Shown in pieces: positions 21,555 through 33,140 of a stretch of DNA of 64,000 nucleotides (positions are counted from its first letter, which is position 1; the number at the start of each line of letters is the position of its first letter). A program made the position numbers and the translations under genes. Below the pieces are notes generated by a model that searched no databases, was not told the DNA's origin, and worked only from the letters and a program-made list of their open reading frames with translations. Origin of the DNA: Mercenaria mercenaria (taxonomy: Eukaryota > Mollusca > Bivalvia > Venerida > Veneridae); assembly GCF_021730395.1 (NCBI RefSeq), contig NC_069364.1:80717501-80781500 (forward strand), in the 5' to 3' direction.

Positions 21555-24500
21555 ATGGCCGCCGTAATATTACAAAGGCAACGCCAGCGGCGAAAACGGC
21601 GAAATTTCAAGGAACGTGTGGTTACCATTGACCACTTGACAGAGCAGGAGGTCGTCTCCAGATACAGACTTGACAAAGCGTCAATTGCAGAGTTGGAGGG
21701 CCTCTGTAGGGAAGACCTGTCGCCCAAGACAGATCGTTCTTGTCCCCTACAGAGCATGACAAAGGTGATTTAATACTAAAGTTTATAAAGTTAATTAAAT
21801 ATACTGTACTGTATGTGTATGCAAGGAGAGACAACAAATGTACAAAGTATCGTATACACAAACGCGTGTTATCTTCCTTAACACAACAATAACAACACAA
21901 CACAGAGTTGTCGGATTTTGTTTAGAGGGGTCCCGTAGACATTTACAGTTTACAATAAACTTGTAGATAAGTATGAGTTCTAAGAGACATTTTGTCCTGG
22001 GACTCCAGTTACTTTAAAAGGTTTGGTATGGCATTCTTTCCATACTTTGGAGGAATTTCACTGACATGTGTTGCTACGTATTTCGGATGAACGAATATTC
22101 GGACTTGAAATTCCATGTTCGAATAAAACATAAAACGATGTATATACAGTACATTTCGGTTGGATGTAATTTCTACGTTGCTGAAGTATTATGTCTTATA
22201 CATGTAAATTAGGTAAGCTGTAGCTGAACATCAATTATGGGTAAGTATTGTGTTTGTCATAGATTTTGAATGATGGGCAGACATCTGGCAAGAAAAATAG
22301 GAATTGAACATTGGACAATAATCTGCAAGTGCTTGGCAATCAAATAAGGGCCCAAATTATCTGAATTTATGTCTATATGCAAATATATTTAATCACAGGT
22401 ACATGACAAATACCTAAAATTCCCATAATTGAGCCGTGCCATGGGAAAACCAACATATAATTGGGTTGAATTCATCCGCGCAGTCTGGTCAGGATCCATG
22501 CTGTTGGCTAACAGTTTCTCCTATTCCAATAAGCTTTAAAAGCGAACAGCATGGATCCTGACCAGACTGTGCAGATGCCCAGGCTGGTCTGGATCCATGC
22601 TGGTCGCAAACCCACTATGTTGGTTTTCTCATGACGCGGCTCATGTATTCCAATAGGTGTTTTTTTTTGGTATGTGTCATGTACCTGTGTATTTAATTAC
22701 TTTGTCACTATTTTTATAAAGCTGTATGAATGTGTGACTATTACAGAAGTAGCACTGCCCTTTTGCCAAGTACTTATTGTGTATTAAGCCCTTGCTTTTG
22801 CTATGGTGTAGTGTTGGGTGTCCTATATAAACTGGTGACACGGTAAACAGACTTAATATAGCCCTCCTCAGCTGAAGCAGAAGCCTCTTCATGCAATAAA
22901 AGCCCATTTAACACATTATCCCATTTGTGTCTTTTCTTATGTTTGTCTTAACATTAACGCACATTATAAGTAGCAAACTGTATTTTGTTCTCCTTAACAC
23001 ATGATTTTGAAAGACTCAAGTCCTAGAGTAGTGGTGTAGGGGATAAGTTGTTGGCCGCTCACTCAGGAGGTACAGGTTCTAACCCCAACAGGTGCCATTT
23101 GCATCTCCTAAAGGACACCATTACTGACTTTTCGAGAAACCGGACTCGAAAGTGATTCAGTAAAATACAATGAGCTGAAATAAATTGGTATAAACTAAGC
23201 GGCTAATTAGGCCTAGAGCTGGAAGGTGAAACCCTCCCCCCCTCTAGGGATTTTTGTAGACCCCATTAGTTTTGAAGCCCCTTGTATGTAGATCATATTT
23301 CTGAATTCTGCCATCTGGCAAGCGGGTTCTCTATGAGTAACAGCCTGTTATTTACGTTACCTTAACAGTTATTTAATAAATGATAAAACTGCAATGTGGT
23401 GATTTATATGGTAGAAACAACTAGAATCATTAGCAAGTGGGTTCAGTGATAGCAGAATATGCTGTTGTCAATGTTCCTGCCTAGTTTTATTCTCTAAATC
23501 GATCAGTTCATTTTATAATTTACGTTACCATTATAATTTATAAAAATACTCGTATCAATTAATACAATAGGTTTAATTGTCAGAAAATATCAGATATGTC
23601 TAAAGTATAGTATTTTCAGATACACAATACATTAATATTTAAAAATTTATTGTTCAACAGTTTTAAGAACAAGTACGTTACCATTATTATATACGTTACT
23701 AAAATTTACGATATATAGCTTTTCATTTCTCAGTCAGTAGATTATTTATGTAATCCTTATAGTTATTTCAAACTTAGATAATGCATGTATTTTATCAAGT
23801 TCGATATGAAAATGCATATAGCACAGCACTGACATTGTAACCTACGTTATGATACGTTACTTAATGTGTATTTCAGTAAGTGAAAAATACACGCTTACAA
23901 CAGCTTATCTGTTTAACCAGATAAATTCACATAAACCAAAATTTAGAAACAATTAAGTTGCGGCGTTCAGCCATCTAAGTCGTCATAAACACTGTCTGTA
24001 ACGTGAATGGTGTCAGTTATATTAGTCATTTCTACTTCTTTAAAGTCATCATCAGAGTCATCAGTCACAGGTGCCGATGTGTCACAATCTCAGCAAGACT
24101 CATGTCCATACCATTATATGAACTCGGGAAATTGCCAGCAAGTACTTGATACTTTGCAAGAAACATGTCATATATAAGTTTATTGATGTTATTGTATTAT
24201 TCAGTCCATCTGATCAGTGATGTGTATGAACTACTTCTGCTAATATTGCAACATACACCTGTTGTTGTTTTTTCCTACTAATTTGAAGGGTGTAACTTTC
24301 CCTGTGCGAACAAAATCACTGGTTGTTTCAACCAGTCAGAAAGAGTATTGCAGGCAAAATTGGGCCGATTCTTTCTCCTTTGCTTATCAAGATGTTGTGA
24401 GCATTTATATGGTGTCTCTTATTGCCTGTTCCAGTGTAAAATAAAACAGTATTTCGTGTTTTTGAAGATACTGTTTTCACTATTTGACATGAATGCATTT

Positions 24501-27500
24501 CAGTCACATGGTACCTTTGGTCTTTACTCCTGACAAGTAAGAATTTTGGAGCAGATCCACGTCTTCCACGCTGATATGATTTGATAGACTGAGGACTCTA
24601 AGTGTCAGTTACAAAACTGACACGAGCTGTCTTAGGTAGTTGAATAAACACAGCTTCAGCTACGTCTTGGAATGTTGCAGGGATGGTTACTAAGCTTTGC
24701 AGCAGGGCGTTACTGTCCATCAACAAAACAATGCCATCTTTTTTAGATGGCTGCAGCCTCTACATAGTGAAGTATTTTTTTACTTGTCTGTTTTCATTGG
24801 CATTCCAGTCGCAGTAGCTATAACGGTCAGGTGACAGGTCCTAAAGGAAAAGAAAGTGTCAATTCTAGATCTATGTTGTGCTGAACAGCTAAAAGTACCA
24901 ACTGTTCATACACATTACGTTCTGCTCTTATCTGTAGTATTTTGTTTTGAGAACTGGTTTCTTTCCTTTTAACTTCAGCTGTGGCAAATATATTAAGTTT
25001 TCTTCTCTTAATGGGGTCTTGGAAAGGAACTGATTTTTCAATCAATCTTCTTTTGATAATCCAGCCATTGTCTTTTTACCTATTTCAGTTGCCTTAAGAT
25101 CATGAGCGACTTCTGCTTTTGCATGAATACCAGACCACACGCAGTAAATTTTATCTTTGTTGTTTTATTTTTTTTCGGCCTGGAATGGGTTCGTGAAGGA
25201 TTCTATGCCATCATAATCCTGTTAACTTCTTCACTCAAGCCTATCTGAGCAGGTTATACTTCTTTGTGGTCGAACATGTCTTCTCTATGTACATCTGCAT
25301 TCTGAAGTGTTGCTTCAACATACCTGGCCCTGTAATGACGGGTCATGCATCAATGGCAATATGCAGCATAGTTTCTACTGAAACCAAGTATGCCAACCTC
25401 AGACTTTTCATGTCTGTTAATTGTCTGCTCTGTAGTAATATCTACTGCATTTCTCAATGCCGATACAGAAGACCTAGATACACTAAAATAATTACTTCAG
25501 AGTAGCTCTTCTGCACCTGGATCAATATTCAATAATGTTAACAGGTAAACTAGGAGGTAGCGGGCATAAATATTGCGGTCAAATGCGAAGAACAAAGAGC
25601 ACAGTTTGTGCAGATATGATATATGTAAATCAAAAACATAAATCTGTGTTGCTTTGATGAGCAACAATATTATGTGAATTATGTCTACATACATTAACCA
25701 AAATTGAACATTGCAACTTTCACCCTTTCTGATTTCTGATTTGAACTGCTCACTTCTGTTGAAATTCATTCTCTTTTTATTTCAAACACTTTTTCTTTGC
25801 ATGAACCTTCAGACCGTTTCTGTAATATTAGTGCCTTCTTAAATGCTTTCCTTGCGGGATTCTGTCTCTTCAAACTTGAGTAGAAGCAAACGCTCAAGAA
25901 CTTCCATTACAGTCATGTGTACATTTAGGGTATGGTTGCAGCATTTACCTGGTATTACTTCATCAAGTGAACCACTAGAACAAATTCCTTATTCTATTGC
26001 AAGTTCTACAAGACCATTGTCCTTCGTTAATTTTCCTACAGGCCCAAATATGGAGCAGAGTGTGTGAAACACACCCATTCTAACAATTCGTTATGTTACC
26101 AAGTCCATCTCTAGACTGCAGAACCAAAGAATATGCCGTCTTAGCAACAGCCGAGTCACATGTTACTATAGTATATTTCTGGCTAACTTCATTACTTGCA
26201 TCTACTGACGTTTTTAACATATGCTGGACTATAGCATTATCATTGATTGAATAATTCCAAGGTGCCATATATATGAAACAAGTTTGAGCACTCACTCTCT
26301 GCAAATCATTTATTTATTTATTTATTTATTTCTATTTCAATCAATTTCATTTTCCACTCAATGAAATCAGTTTCATTTCACGATCATGAAAAATGATTTT
26401 CTGTTACTCTTGTTTAAAGAAAACTATATATAATTTATGTAATTAGTAATTTTCGTTACATAGATTTATACTTTATGATATATTTATACGTTTTAAAATA
26501 TATATTACATATTTATGGAATTTGTACATGTTACATATCTGTTTAAACAAAATATTTTACCATATCCCAGATATTTTTCGACTTTCGTAAAAAAAACAAT
26601 TATTATAGATTTGAAACGCATATTGTCAACATTATATCATTTTATATTCTTTACTATACTTTATCGCTTATTTTTTTGTAATAATTAGAAATATTTCACA
26701 ATCGGTAAAATTATGTCAAGCTCTCATCTGTTATAACCACAACCTCTTTTTATAATAAAATTATATACCCGTTTATAATAATTATAGACAGAAGATACCA
26801 ATTGTCAACAAAGACCACCTTTTGCTATTCCTTGGATGTGCTTTTCAGACAGGTTTGACTGAATATATCAATAGAGCAACCAAGTCGTCTAAATTTGGCT
26901 TCTTTTGTTTTCCTTGAGCTGGAAAAAAGAATTAATACAAGTCTGTCCTTATAATTTGCATACGTTACTTTGATATATTAAAAGTATATACTATAACATT
27001 ATATTTTTAGGTTCTCATTGGGCTGAGATTTCTGGCTAAGGGTGACTTTTTATCAGAGGTCGCAGATTTGCATGGGGTTTCCAAGGCCACAGCAGCCACT
27101 GTAGTGGATGAGTTCATTAACAGTGTGAATCTAAGGTTAAGGAACATCAGGTATACAGTAATATTGTTACATTATCACAAAAGAAAGTTACTCGCATACA
27201 AGATAAAGTTCCATAACTTATATCTGTCCAAATTCAGGGAATAGGAATGAAATTTATGAGAATTTTTTTTTTTATTTTTTTGCTAGTTGATCAATGAATG
27301 TACATGTATCATATTTATTATATCTTTTCAGGATAGAAGTAATCTTATTATTGCAACTTCTACTTCAGTTACAATTATAGTTTTCCAAGATGGAAAAACA
27401 GTACTTAAGTCATTAACTGTAGACAATGAACTGAATTATTCTTATTGAAAATGGGCATGATTGAAAACTGGCATGTTTTTGATATATGCTTTTCTTTATA

Positions 27501-28946
27501 TTGAGATTTAATCGATGAATGTCATCAATAGCTACGTGTAGTGTAAATTAATGTGTGCCTTGCCAAGGATTTGAACACTTGACCTCTTGCAGAATGAAAA
27601 AGCTTACACTGCATTTCACTGTTCTGTATTCTGTTCTACTAAGACTTACACATTATGTCAAAATTTGTATAAACCAATACATTTATTTTTATTCTTAATG
27701 ATTAAATTAAATACAGAAGAATATAATCTTGGTTTTTTTTCAGGTTTCCAACAGATAGAATTGAGTTAAATGAAATAAAAAGGAAATTCTACCAAAAGTG
27801 TAGAATACCCAACATCATAGGTATATATCTTACGAAATATCCCTAAAATTACAATTTATGTATTAGCAACCTCATTGTATCAGTCAAATACATTTTGCAT
27901 CCAATCAGCCTGGAATTTTAGAGTTGATGATTACTATGTCTTGTTTTAAATTGTGGTCAATTCAAATTTAAAACTAAGTCATCAGATTAAATGGAAGTGA
28001 AGCAGACATAGCAGATGTCACAATGTTTATCCAAAGAGTCTTGAAACATGTTAAGGGTACATTCATGACTAGAATCATTGAAATGTGTATTTACTACTTT
28101 TGTTTTCTTACAAACAAGAAGAATATAAATGAGTCCTATTGCAATTCACATGTATGCAGTTCTTTTTCATGTATATTCACATTTCGTTACATTATGTAAT
28201 AATTTCACATATTTTTATAGGAGCAGTAGATGGTACGTTAATACCAATTCAAGCACCCACAGAAGATGAGGCAGCATATGTTTGTAGAAAGAACTACCAT
28301 GCTCTAAATGTTCAAGCCGTTTGTGATCCAGATGCAAGGTATAATTTTTTGATAAGTACTTAATTGTAATCTTGTCATGTGAATGGAGCCCAACATCTTT
28401 CTTGTAAAGGAAAGTAAAACATAAGTGCAACTAGGGTGAAGAACTGTTCTGAATAGGTGGATGGAATTTCATTACCATAGTTTGGTGATATACATGAAAT
28501 TTCGATCACCTCATGGCCTCTTGTTCAAATGAAACTTGGCGGAAATGTATATTTAGATAATGCAATGTAGCCCTGCAAGTTTTAGCAGGATTGAGTTAGG
28601 AACACCATATTTATTTCCCTTGTTTTATTAAAATTCAAGTGTTTTTTCTGCGTCCGGGAACTGTATGTCAAAAGATGATGAGAAGTTTTCAGTGAAACGT
28701 GGTACAAAAGATCAATAAAATGAGGAAATATAGCCATGCAAGATTATAAAGAGGCTATCATTTCACTGAGTTTGCTTGTTAAAATTCAGGCAAGTAGTAT
28801 ATGACCTCTTATTGTTTACAGTCTGTAAGCTGTAATATTTTACTTAAAAGATGAATTTTGTCCCACTTTGTAGATTTACAGATGTTGTTGCCATGTGGCC
28901 AGGGTCCCAGCATGATGCAGCAATTTTCAACTCCTGTGGTTTGAAG
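21555..28946 (+). CDS. HARBI1-like Harbinger transposase, 5 exons, 3' end missing
   Basis: Exons 21555-21764, 27011-27150, 27744-27820, 28221-28338 and 28874-28946 all have GT-AG borders and agreeing phases, giving 206 residues. Exon 1 has the basic start RQRQRRKRR and VVSRYRLDKASIAELEGL. Exon 2 has LIGLRFLAKGDFLSEVADLH and GVSKATAATVV, a helix-turn-helix type region. Exon 4 has the first catalytic Asp in GAVDGTLIPI and KNYHALNVQAVCD. Exon 5 has the second Asp in MWPGSQHDAAIF. These are the DDE signatures of the HARBI1/DDE_4 family, whose usual length is about 350 residues. The exon with the third acidic residue was not found. The region after 28946 is repeat-rich, so the 3' end may be lost. 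Promoter TATAAA at 21511. Intron 1 (5.2 kb) carries other repeats. Confidence 0.85.
22431..22644. mobile_element. Long-palindrome MITE, copy 2
   Basis: It runs from GAGCCGTGCCATGGGAAAAC to GGTTTTCTCATGACGCGGCT. The two halves are inverted copies: GCATGGATCCTGACCAGACT faces AGTCTGGTCAGGATCCATGC, and CAGCATGGATCCAGACC-type text lies outside. About 214 bp, no ORF. It lies in intron 1 of the Harbinger transposase, so it landed after or travelled with the Harbinger. Confidence 0.85.
23024..23200 (+). mobile_element. tRNA-derived SINE, second family
   Basis: A-box-like GTGGTGTAGGGGATAAG and B-box-like CAGGTTCTAACCCC, then a body with AAACCGGACTCGAAAGTG and the end TGAGCTGAAATAAATTGGTA. It differs from the SINE at 4056. 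It lies in the same transposase intron. Confidence 0.65.
23960..26310 (-). pseudogene. Decayed copy of an unnamed invertebrate protein family
   Basis: The minus strand encodes, in broken frames and in order, VSQKYTIVTCDSAVAKTAYS (near 26170), VQFWLMYVDIIHIILLLIKA and LFFAFDRNIYARYLLVYLLT (25500-25770), LRNAVDITTEQTINRHEKSE and FSRNYAAYCHWCMTRHYRA (25300-25480), VPFQDPIKRRKLNIF and ELTLSFPLGPVT (24830-25045), DGIVLLMDSNALLQSLVTIP (near 24730), and an acidic C-terminus DDSDDDFKEVEMTNI (near 24020). I recall this order from large uncharacterised proteins that are repeated in molluscs and cnidarians. I know no function for them. The copy is clearly non-functional. It sits antisense in intron 1 of the Harbinger transposase, so it is a separate insertion or captured DNA. 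Confidence 0.55.
26308..26331. repeat. (TTTA)n microsatellite
   Basis: About six TTTA units directly beyond the start of the decayed gene. The rest of 26330-27010 is very AT-rich intron with nothing else recognised. Confidence 0.8.
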
Positions 28947-29580
28947 GTACTTTTTAACAGCTTTTTTAACAATTAAAAAATACAGAAGTCCATATATTCG
29001 TATTATCAATATGATCATGTACCACATATATTAGCTACAGATTCTTACAACAAATTCAGCATATTAGTTTGCAAATGTCAGTCTGTTGGACGTCTTTCTC
29101 TAGACCACATTCTTTTCTGCTCTTTAAGTTCAGCAGTTTTAACTGATCTTCACCAAACTTTATAAACATGTTTGTGGGCATGGTATCTCGGTCAGTTTCA
29201 GTAACCAGTCAAATTGCCTGAGGCTCTTCAGAGTTTATTGAAAATTGGACATTTTAGCCTTTCCACCCCTAAATCCAACTATTTCATTTGATCTTCACCA
29301 AACTTGATAAGAATGTTTGTGTATTTGTGTGCATAATATCTCTGCCACGTTCAGTTCAGTAACTAGCCAAATCGCCCCATGCACTTCAGAGTTACAGCCC
29401 TTGTATTTTCGAAATTTGCATTTTCATTATTGTTACTGCATTTGGAAAAGTTCTGCCAAGTGGCTACCAGGGAACCTATGGCCAATTTTTTTGATGAAAA
29501 GAACAAGGCATTGTCATCACTTAGTTGTCGGCATCTATGTAATTTAAGTTTTAACGTAAAGTTTTTCGGTTATTTTTTTT
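28947..29580. repeat. Two diverged units of a mollusc-type repeat
   Basis: TGATCTTCACCAAACTT occurs at 29142 and 29290 with shared GTTTGTG, CATGGTATCTC / CATAATATCTC and CAGAGTT blocks, a period of roughly 150 bp. This is the pattern of a common mollusc intergenic tandem repeat. It occupies the place where the transposase 3' exons would be expected. Confidence 0.5.
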
Positions 29581-29970
29581 TCAGTCCATTTCATAAAAAC
29601 TATCAAAGGTAGCTATTTGAAATTTGAAATACTGATTCAGTATGTAAAGGGTAATTCGTTACAACAACCCTATGATTTGTATTACCAGAGTTATCTGTAC
29701 CCTTATTTGAACTTAGATGCAATCAATGCATTTTCAGACCCCAAGTACACTTTCATTTTAATAAGCACTGAACTCATTTCAAGACTGACAGTCTTATCCA
29801 ATGCAGAGGTGGAGCTAGGGCAATATTTCCATGTGATAGTTGAAAATAATGTCCTTGTGGTATATTATATATTGTATAGAGAAACATGCAAATGAGGTAT
29901 AATAACTATTAAAAACTTTTACCTAGAAAAGTGTCCGCCCCGTTCTTTATACCTTCGACACTACACAAGG

Positions 29971-30088
29971 GTATTGACTTCAGAACCTTTATAGAGAAAA
30001 AAACAAAACAGTTAGTAAATATATAATATGTATTGACTTCAGAACCTTTATAGAGAAAAAAACAAAACAGTTAGTAAATATATATAGT
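29971..30088. repeat. 59-bp tandem duplication
   Basis: The unit starting GTATTGACTTCAGAACCTTT and ending AGTAAATATATAATAT-like sequence is present twice, 29971-30029 and 30030-30088, almost without change. It lies between the two convergent Harbinger genes. Confidence 0.85.
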
Positions 30089-30201
30089 ACATACACATAT
30101 ACTACAAAATGAAACTGTGTAAATGATAAATGTAATAAAGCAAATCCTTTAATTTCCAATTAGAATATTATTATATTCAACATAATTTGTAATGTTTGTA
30201 C

Positions 30202-32138
30202 CTGACTTTCCCAAGTCTCCAGGTCAAGAACAGGGGCTGGGCCACCCCCAGTCTTCCTAACCTCCTGCATATGTAGAATTCTCTTCTTCTTTGTTTGCGA
30301 CTGAAATATTTATAAAATCTATACCTTTAAGATATAATTACATGAATGTGTTTTTCCCACATTCTTGCAATTTATTAATTTAAAAAAAAATTTTTTTTCA
30401 CTTTCAATCATGTAATTCTGCTACTGCATTTAATTTTAGCCCTTCCCTTGTTGAATTTCTAAAATTGATGGATTCATCTTTACATTAATAGTTCGGAGGG
30501 GTTTTAATGAAAGATGCACTGACTGAATAGTGCAGACCATAAAGAGCATATCGGGATTTCAGTATTTTTTATTCATGAATTAAGTCCAAGTTGAATGGTG
30601 ATTTATTAAGCTGAGTTGTGATAATTCAATGCGTATACAATATTTTAAGTAGGAAATTTAAAGACAACATTTAATTTTAGTTTTCATTCCAAATGTCACA
30701 CTTTTGCCTCATTTTTTACATGGCCCAAAAACTATGGTAGGATGGGTGACCTTTAAACCACAAAATAAAGTTGTTTTTCTGTACTATAAAATACAAATGC
30801 ATTCTAAAACTAATGATACTACCAAGTACTTACTTTAAGGTCCACCCACTTCTTCTTGACTTGTTCAATACTCCGCGTGCACTTACTCACACTGTTCACG
30901 CTGTAATGAACAATTTGATCTTATAATGTATAAATGTACAATATTGAATACTACTGACAGTCTTTAGTTACTACTTGTCCTCTCAAAATCATAGTGTGAT
31001 CAATTACATTAAAGTGCAAAGCCGGATGCAGATAAGTCAGTAGTATTTTCTCATAAAAATAGCACTATTGTTTTGATACAAAGTCAATAATATTGAACTG
31101 CCTACCATTCTTGCATATACAGATCTACATCAATAAAATAAAACCTATGTATCTTGTGTAAAATAACTTCTAATTAGTCTTGACTGTCTCTTGACATTTA
31201 AAAGCCAAGATATATATATATACAAGATCTATAAAAAAACAAACAGGTAGGCATACATTTTAATTACTAATTTAGGGTACCCTGGCTGATAATGAAACCA
31301 TGATCTAGCCTTATCAATTATGCATACCAGTTTGACCACTTTTATAGATCTGATATTTTAACTATTTCTTGACTCTCAGTGGTTATCAAAACTATCTTCA
31401 TGCAATAGTTCCTGAGTTGATCATTATTAAATCAAAATTTAACCTATTTATAGCATAGAGGAAGCAAAAAAAAAATAATTGTGTTTGGCACCTGTGACGT
31501 CTGTGTCTACATATGTTGGATATTTGTTTGTTTTTTTGGTCCTGTATGGTCAGAATTCTATATTATACCCCCCCCCCCCCCCCCCCCCGACATTTAAACA
31601 CCACATATCCTATCTCTAATCTGGAATGAGTCTCGAAAGCAGTTAATCTAAGTTGTAAGAAATGGCTTTTTTTATTATCAACCTTTACTTTCCTGATTAT
31701 ATATAGATCTATTACTTACCTAATCTGACCCATAAAGTTTGTTTTATATTGTGACTGTCAAACTGTAACTGCACATCATGTGACATATGTAAGAAATTAA
31801 AAAGCAGCCACTCATCGACAGTTAGATAGGCAAAAATCTGGACATGCTACACGAGGATAAATAGATCTATAATTGCTTTGCCATTGATCTACTATCCTAG
31901 GAATATCCAGTACTTGTACTATTAGACAAGATGTAACATCATGTCATACGTACACAACAGTGACAACAGTCTAAACTTTCATCGGTGTTTACCTTTCTGT
32001 AACGTTTGTCCAAAAGCGGGCTTTTCCCGCAGCAGTCAGGGTGGACGAGAATTTTCCCGTCGCCACCTCTGACTGCTGACATTGCGAAACTAGTACGTCC
32101 CTCTCTTCAGGAGAGAAAGCCCCCCTGGTTCCGTGCAT
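30202..32138 (-). CDS. Myb/SANT-like Harbinger accessory protein, 3 exons
   Basis: Exons, in reading order, are 32138-31993, 30900-30834 and 30300-30202, with GT-AG borders and matching phases (phase 2, then 0), giving 104 residues. Exon 1: FSPEERDVLVSQCQQSEV, then TLTAAGKARFWTNVTE. Exon 2: VNSVSKCTRSIEQVKKKWVD. Exon 3: SQTKKKRILHMQEVRKTGGG, then PVLDLETWESQ. This is the trihelix-like Myb/SANT domain carried by the second gene of PIF/Harbinger elements, which binds DNA and assists the transposase (family knowledge). A further 3' exon was not found. Reading past the last donor gives 14 residues and a stop. The frame is intact in all three exons. It is convergent with the transposase gene. Confidence 0.8.
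31568..31589. repeat. Poly-C tract of about 22 bases
   Basis: An uninterrupted C run inside intron 1 of the Myb-like gene (G run on the coding strand). Such a tract is length-unstable and can form G-quadruplex or i-motif structures. Confidence 0.9.
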
Positions 32139-32911
32139 TTAAAAAATGGAGTTATCCCATACGGCTAACAGGAAAAGTCTCTCATCATGATATCATAAAT
32201 CTGAAATTATCTGATACTTCAAAAGAATTTTCCGTCTTACTAGTACCATTTTATGTTTATAATTAAAACGCAATTTTCGTATTAAGTGTCCGACAGAAAC
32301 AGAATGATTTTATTTGGATGTGAAAATAATATGTTCCACCAAATGATAATCGCGCGTAATTATTTATTTTTCAAGTAAAACGACTGTCATGCCATGTGCC
32401 TCCATCCAGATTTCAGTCTTTGATGCCGAGTATGTGGACAGAGTAAATGTAAAAAGAATGAAGTTTCGGCTTTCGTGATATCACATCTTCGGACGTTCAA
32501 AACTTCACTTCATACGACAAAAAGGCCCATCTGGTATAATCGATACCGCCTGGGGACACAAATATGCCGTAGAAGTTAAAGTTTGAACAAAATCTCAAAG
32601 TTTCTTAAAATCAGTTGATAACTTTATACTTCCAGGTTCAATTCAATGTATTTAGTTAAAATCATTAGCCATACAAAACTTCATTATTCTTATACCTCTT
32701 GATAGTGTTTCGCATCAAATTTAGTCTAATTATATATATGGATAATCAAATAACTTAATAAGCAGAAATCCTGAAACAAAGCTTTTTATTTCGCATAGTA
32801 ATAAAGCGAAGTCTTAGGCTTACGTGATATTACATGGAAAACTTTAGTAGCAACGTGTGATTTAAATAAAATACACGCATGTCCGTGACGTTTTACCCAA
32901 AATATATATGA

Positions 32912-32955
32912 GAGACGTTGAAGGGGAAGGCGAAGTTTGAAATCTCAAACTCTCT
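32912..32955 (-). repeat. Right terminal inverted repeat of the Harbinger
   Basis: Mirror of the left end; the last bases are CTCAAACTCTCT followed by AAT and then LINE-B sequence. One mismatch with the left repeat over 44 bp. Confidence 0.9.
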
Positions 32956-33140
32956 AATATCATCAGTGTCTCTCGTAATCACTACATCAAGAATGTGTCC
33001 TGCAACATGGGTGGGCTCAAGTACATGCTGCAGCATACCATAGGTCTCAAGACAACTGTTAAATTTTGCAGTTTCACGACCATTGGGTAGATCAAGATGA
33101 AAATTCAGGTCCCCAACAATAATAACGCTTTTGTCAGTTT
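32956..33140 (-). CDS. LINE-B endonuclease fragment
   Basis: Minus strand, open for about 60 codons: KSVIIVGDLNFHLDLPNG, then MLQHVLEPTHVAGHILDVVI and TRDTDD. GDLNFHLD and the HxLDxVITR-like end are hallmarks of the apurinic-type endonuclease of non-LTR elements. The sequence continues in frame across the Harbinger insertion to SNVEVVDPG at 20114. Beyond about 33140 the match is lost, so the copy is 5'-truncated or cut there. Confidence 0.85.

Larger units (their letters stand above)
20118..32955. mobile_element. 12.8-kb PIF/Harbinger DNA transposon
   Basis: 44-bp terminal inverted repeats start AGAGAGTTTGAGATTTCAA; left 20118-20161, right 32912-32955, with one mismatch between them. AAT flanks both sides (20115-20117 and 32956-32958). 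TAA, the usual Harbinger duplication, or TAAT can be read instead with a one-base shift. The element lies inside LINE-B, and removal rejoins VITRDTDDIISNVEVVDPG in frame. It encodes two convergent genes: a HARBI1-like transposase (plus, exons from 21555) and a Myb/SANT-like protein (minus, from 32138), the gene pair expected for Harbinger. Most family members are far shorter. Here a long first intron loaded with other repeats explains the size. Confidence 0.9.
15184..33140 (-). mobile_element. LINE-B, split by two DNA transposons
   Basis: A 5'-truncated minus-strand non-LTR retrotransposon, about 2.9 kb when its parts are added: 32956-33140 (endonuclease end), 18470-20117 (linker and reverse transcriptase) and 15184-16268 (C-terminal region, 3' UTR, tail). 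The 3' terminus is GAGTGCTATACAAATATGGT followed by an ATA repeat (15184-15214 on the plus strand). The gaps are filled by a 2.2-kb TA-flanked element and a 12.8-kb Harbinger element. At both gaps the protein runs through in frame once the insert and one target copy are taken out. Only two in-frame stops (near 18999 and 19612) lie in the body, so the copy was young when hit. Confidence 0.9.

Noticed and set aside
29617-29895. A 92-codon ORF as the missing transposase 3' exon
   Set aside because: It has none of the expected C-terminal Harbinger motifs and no suitable acceptor phase was seen.
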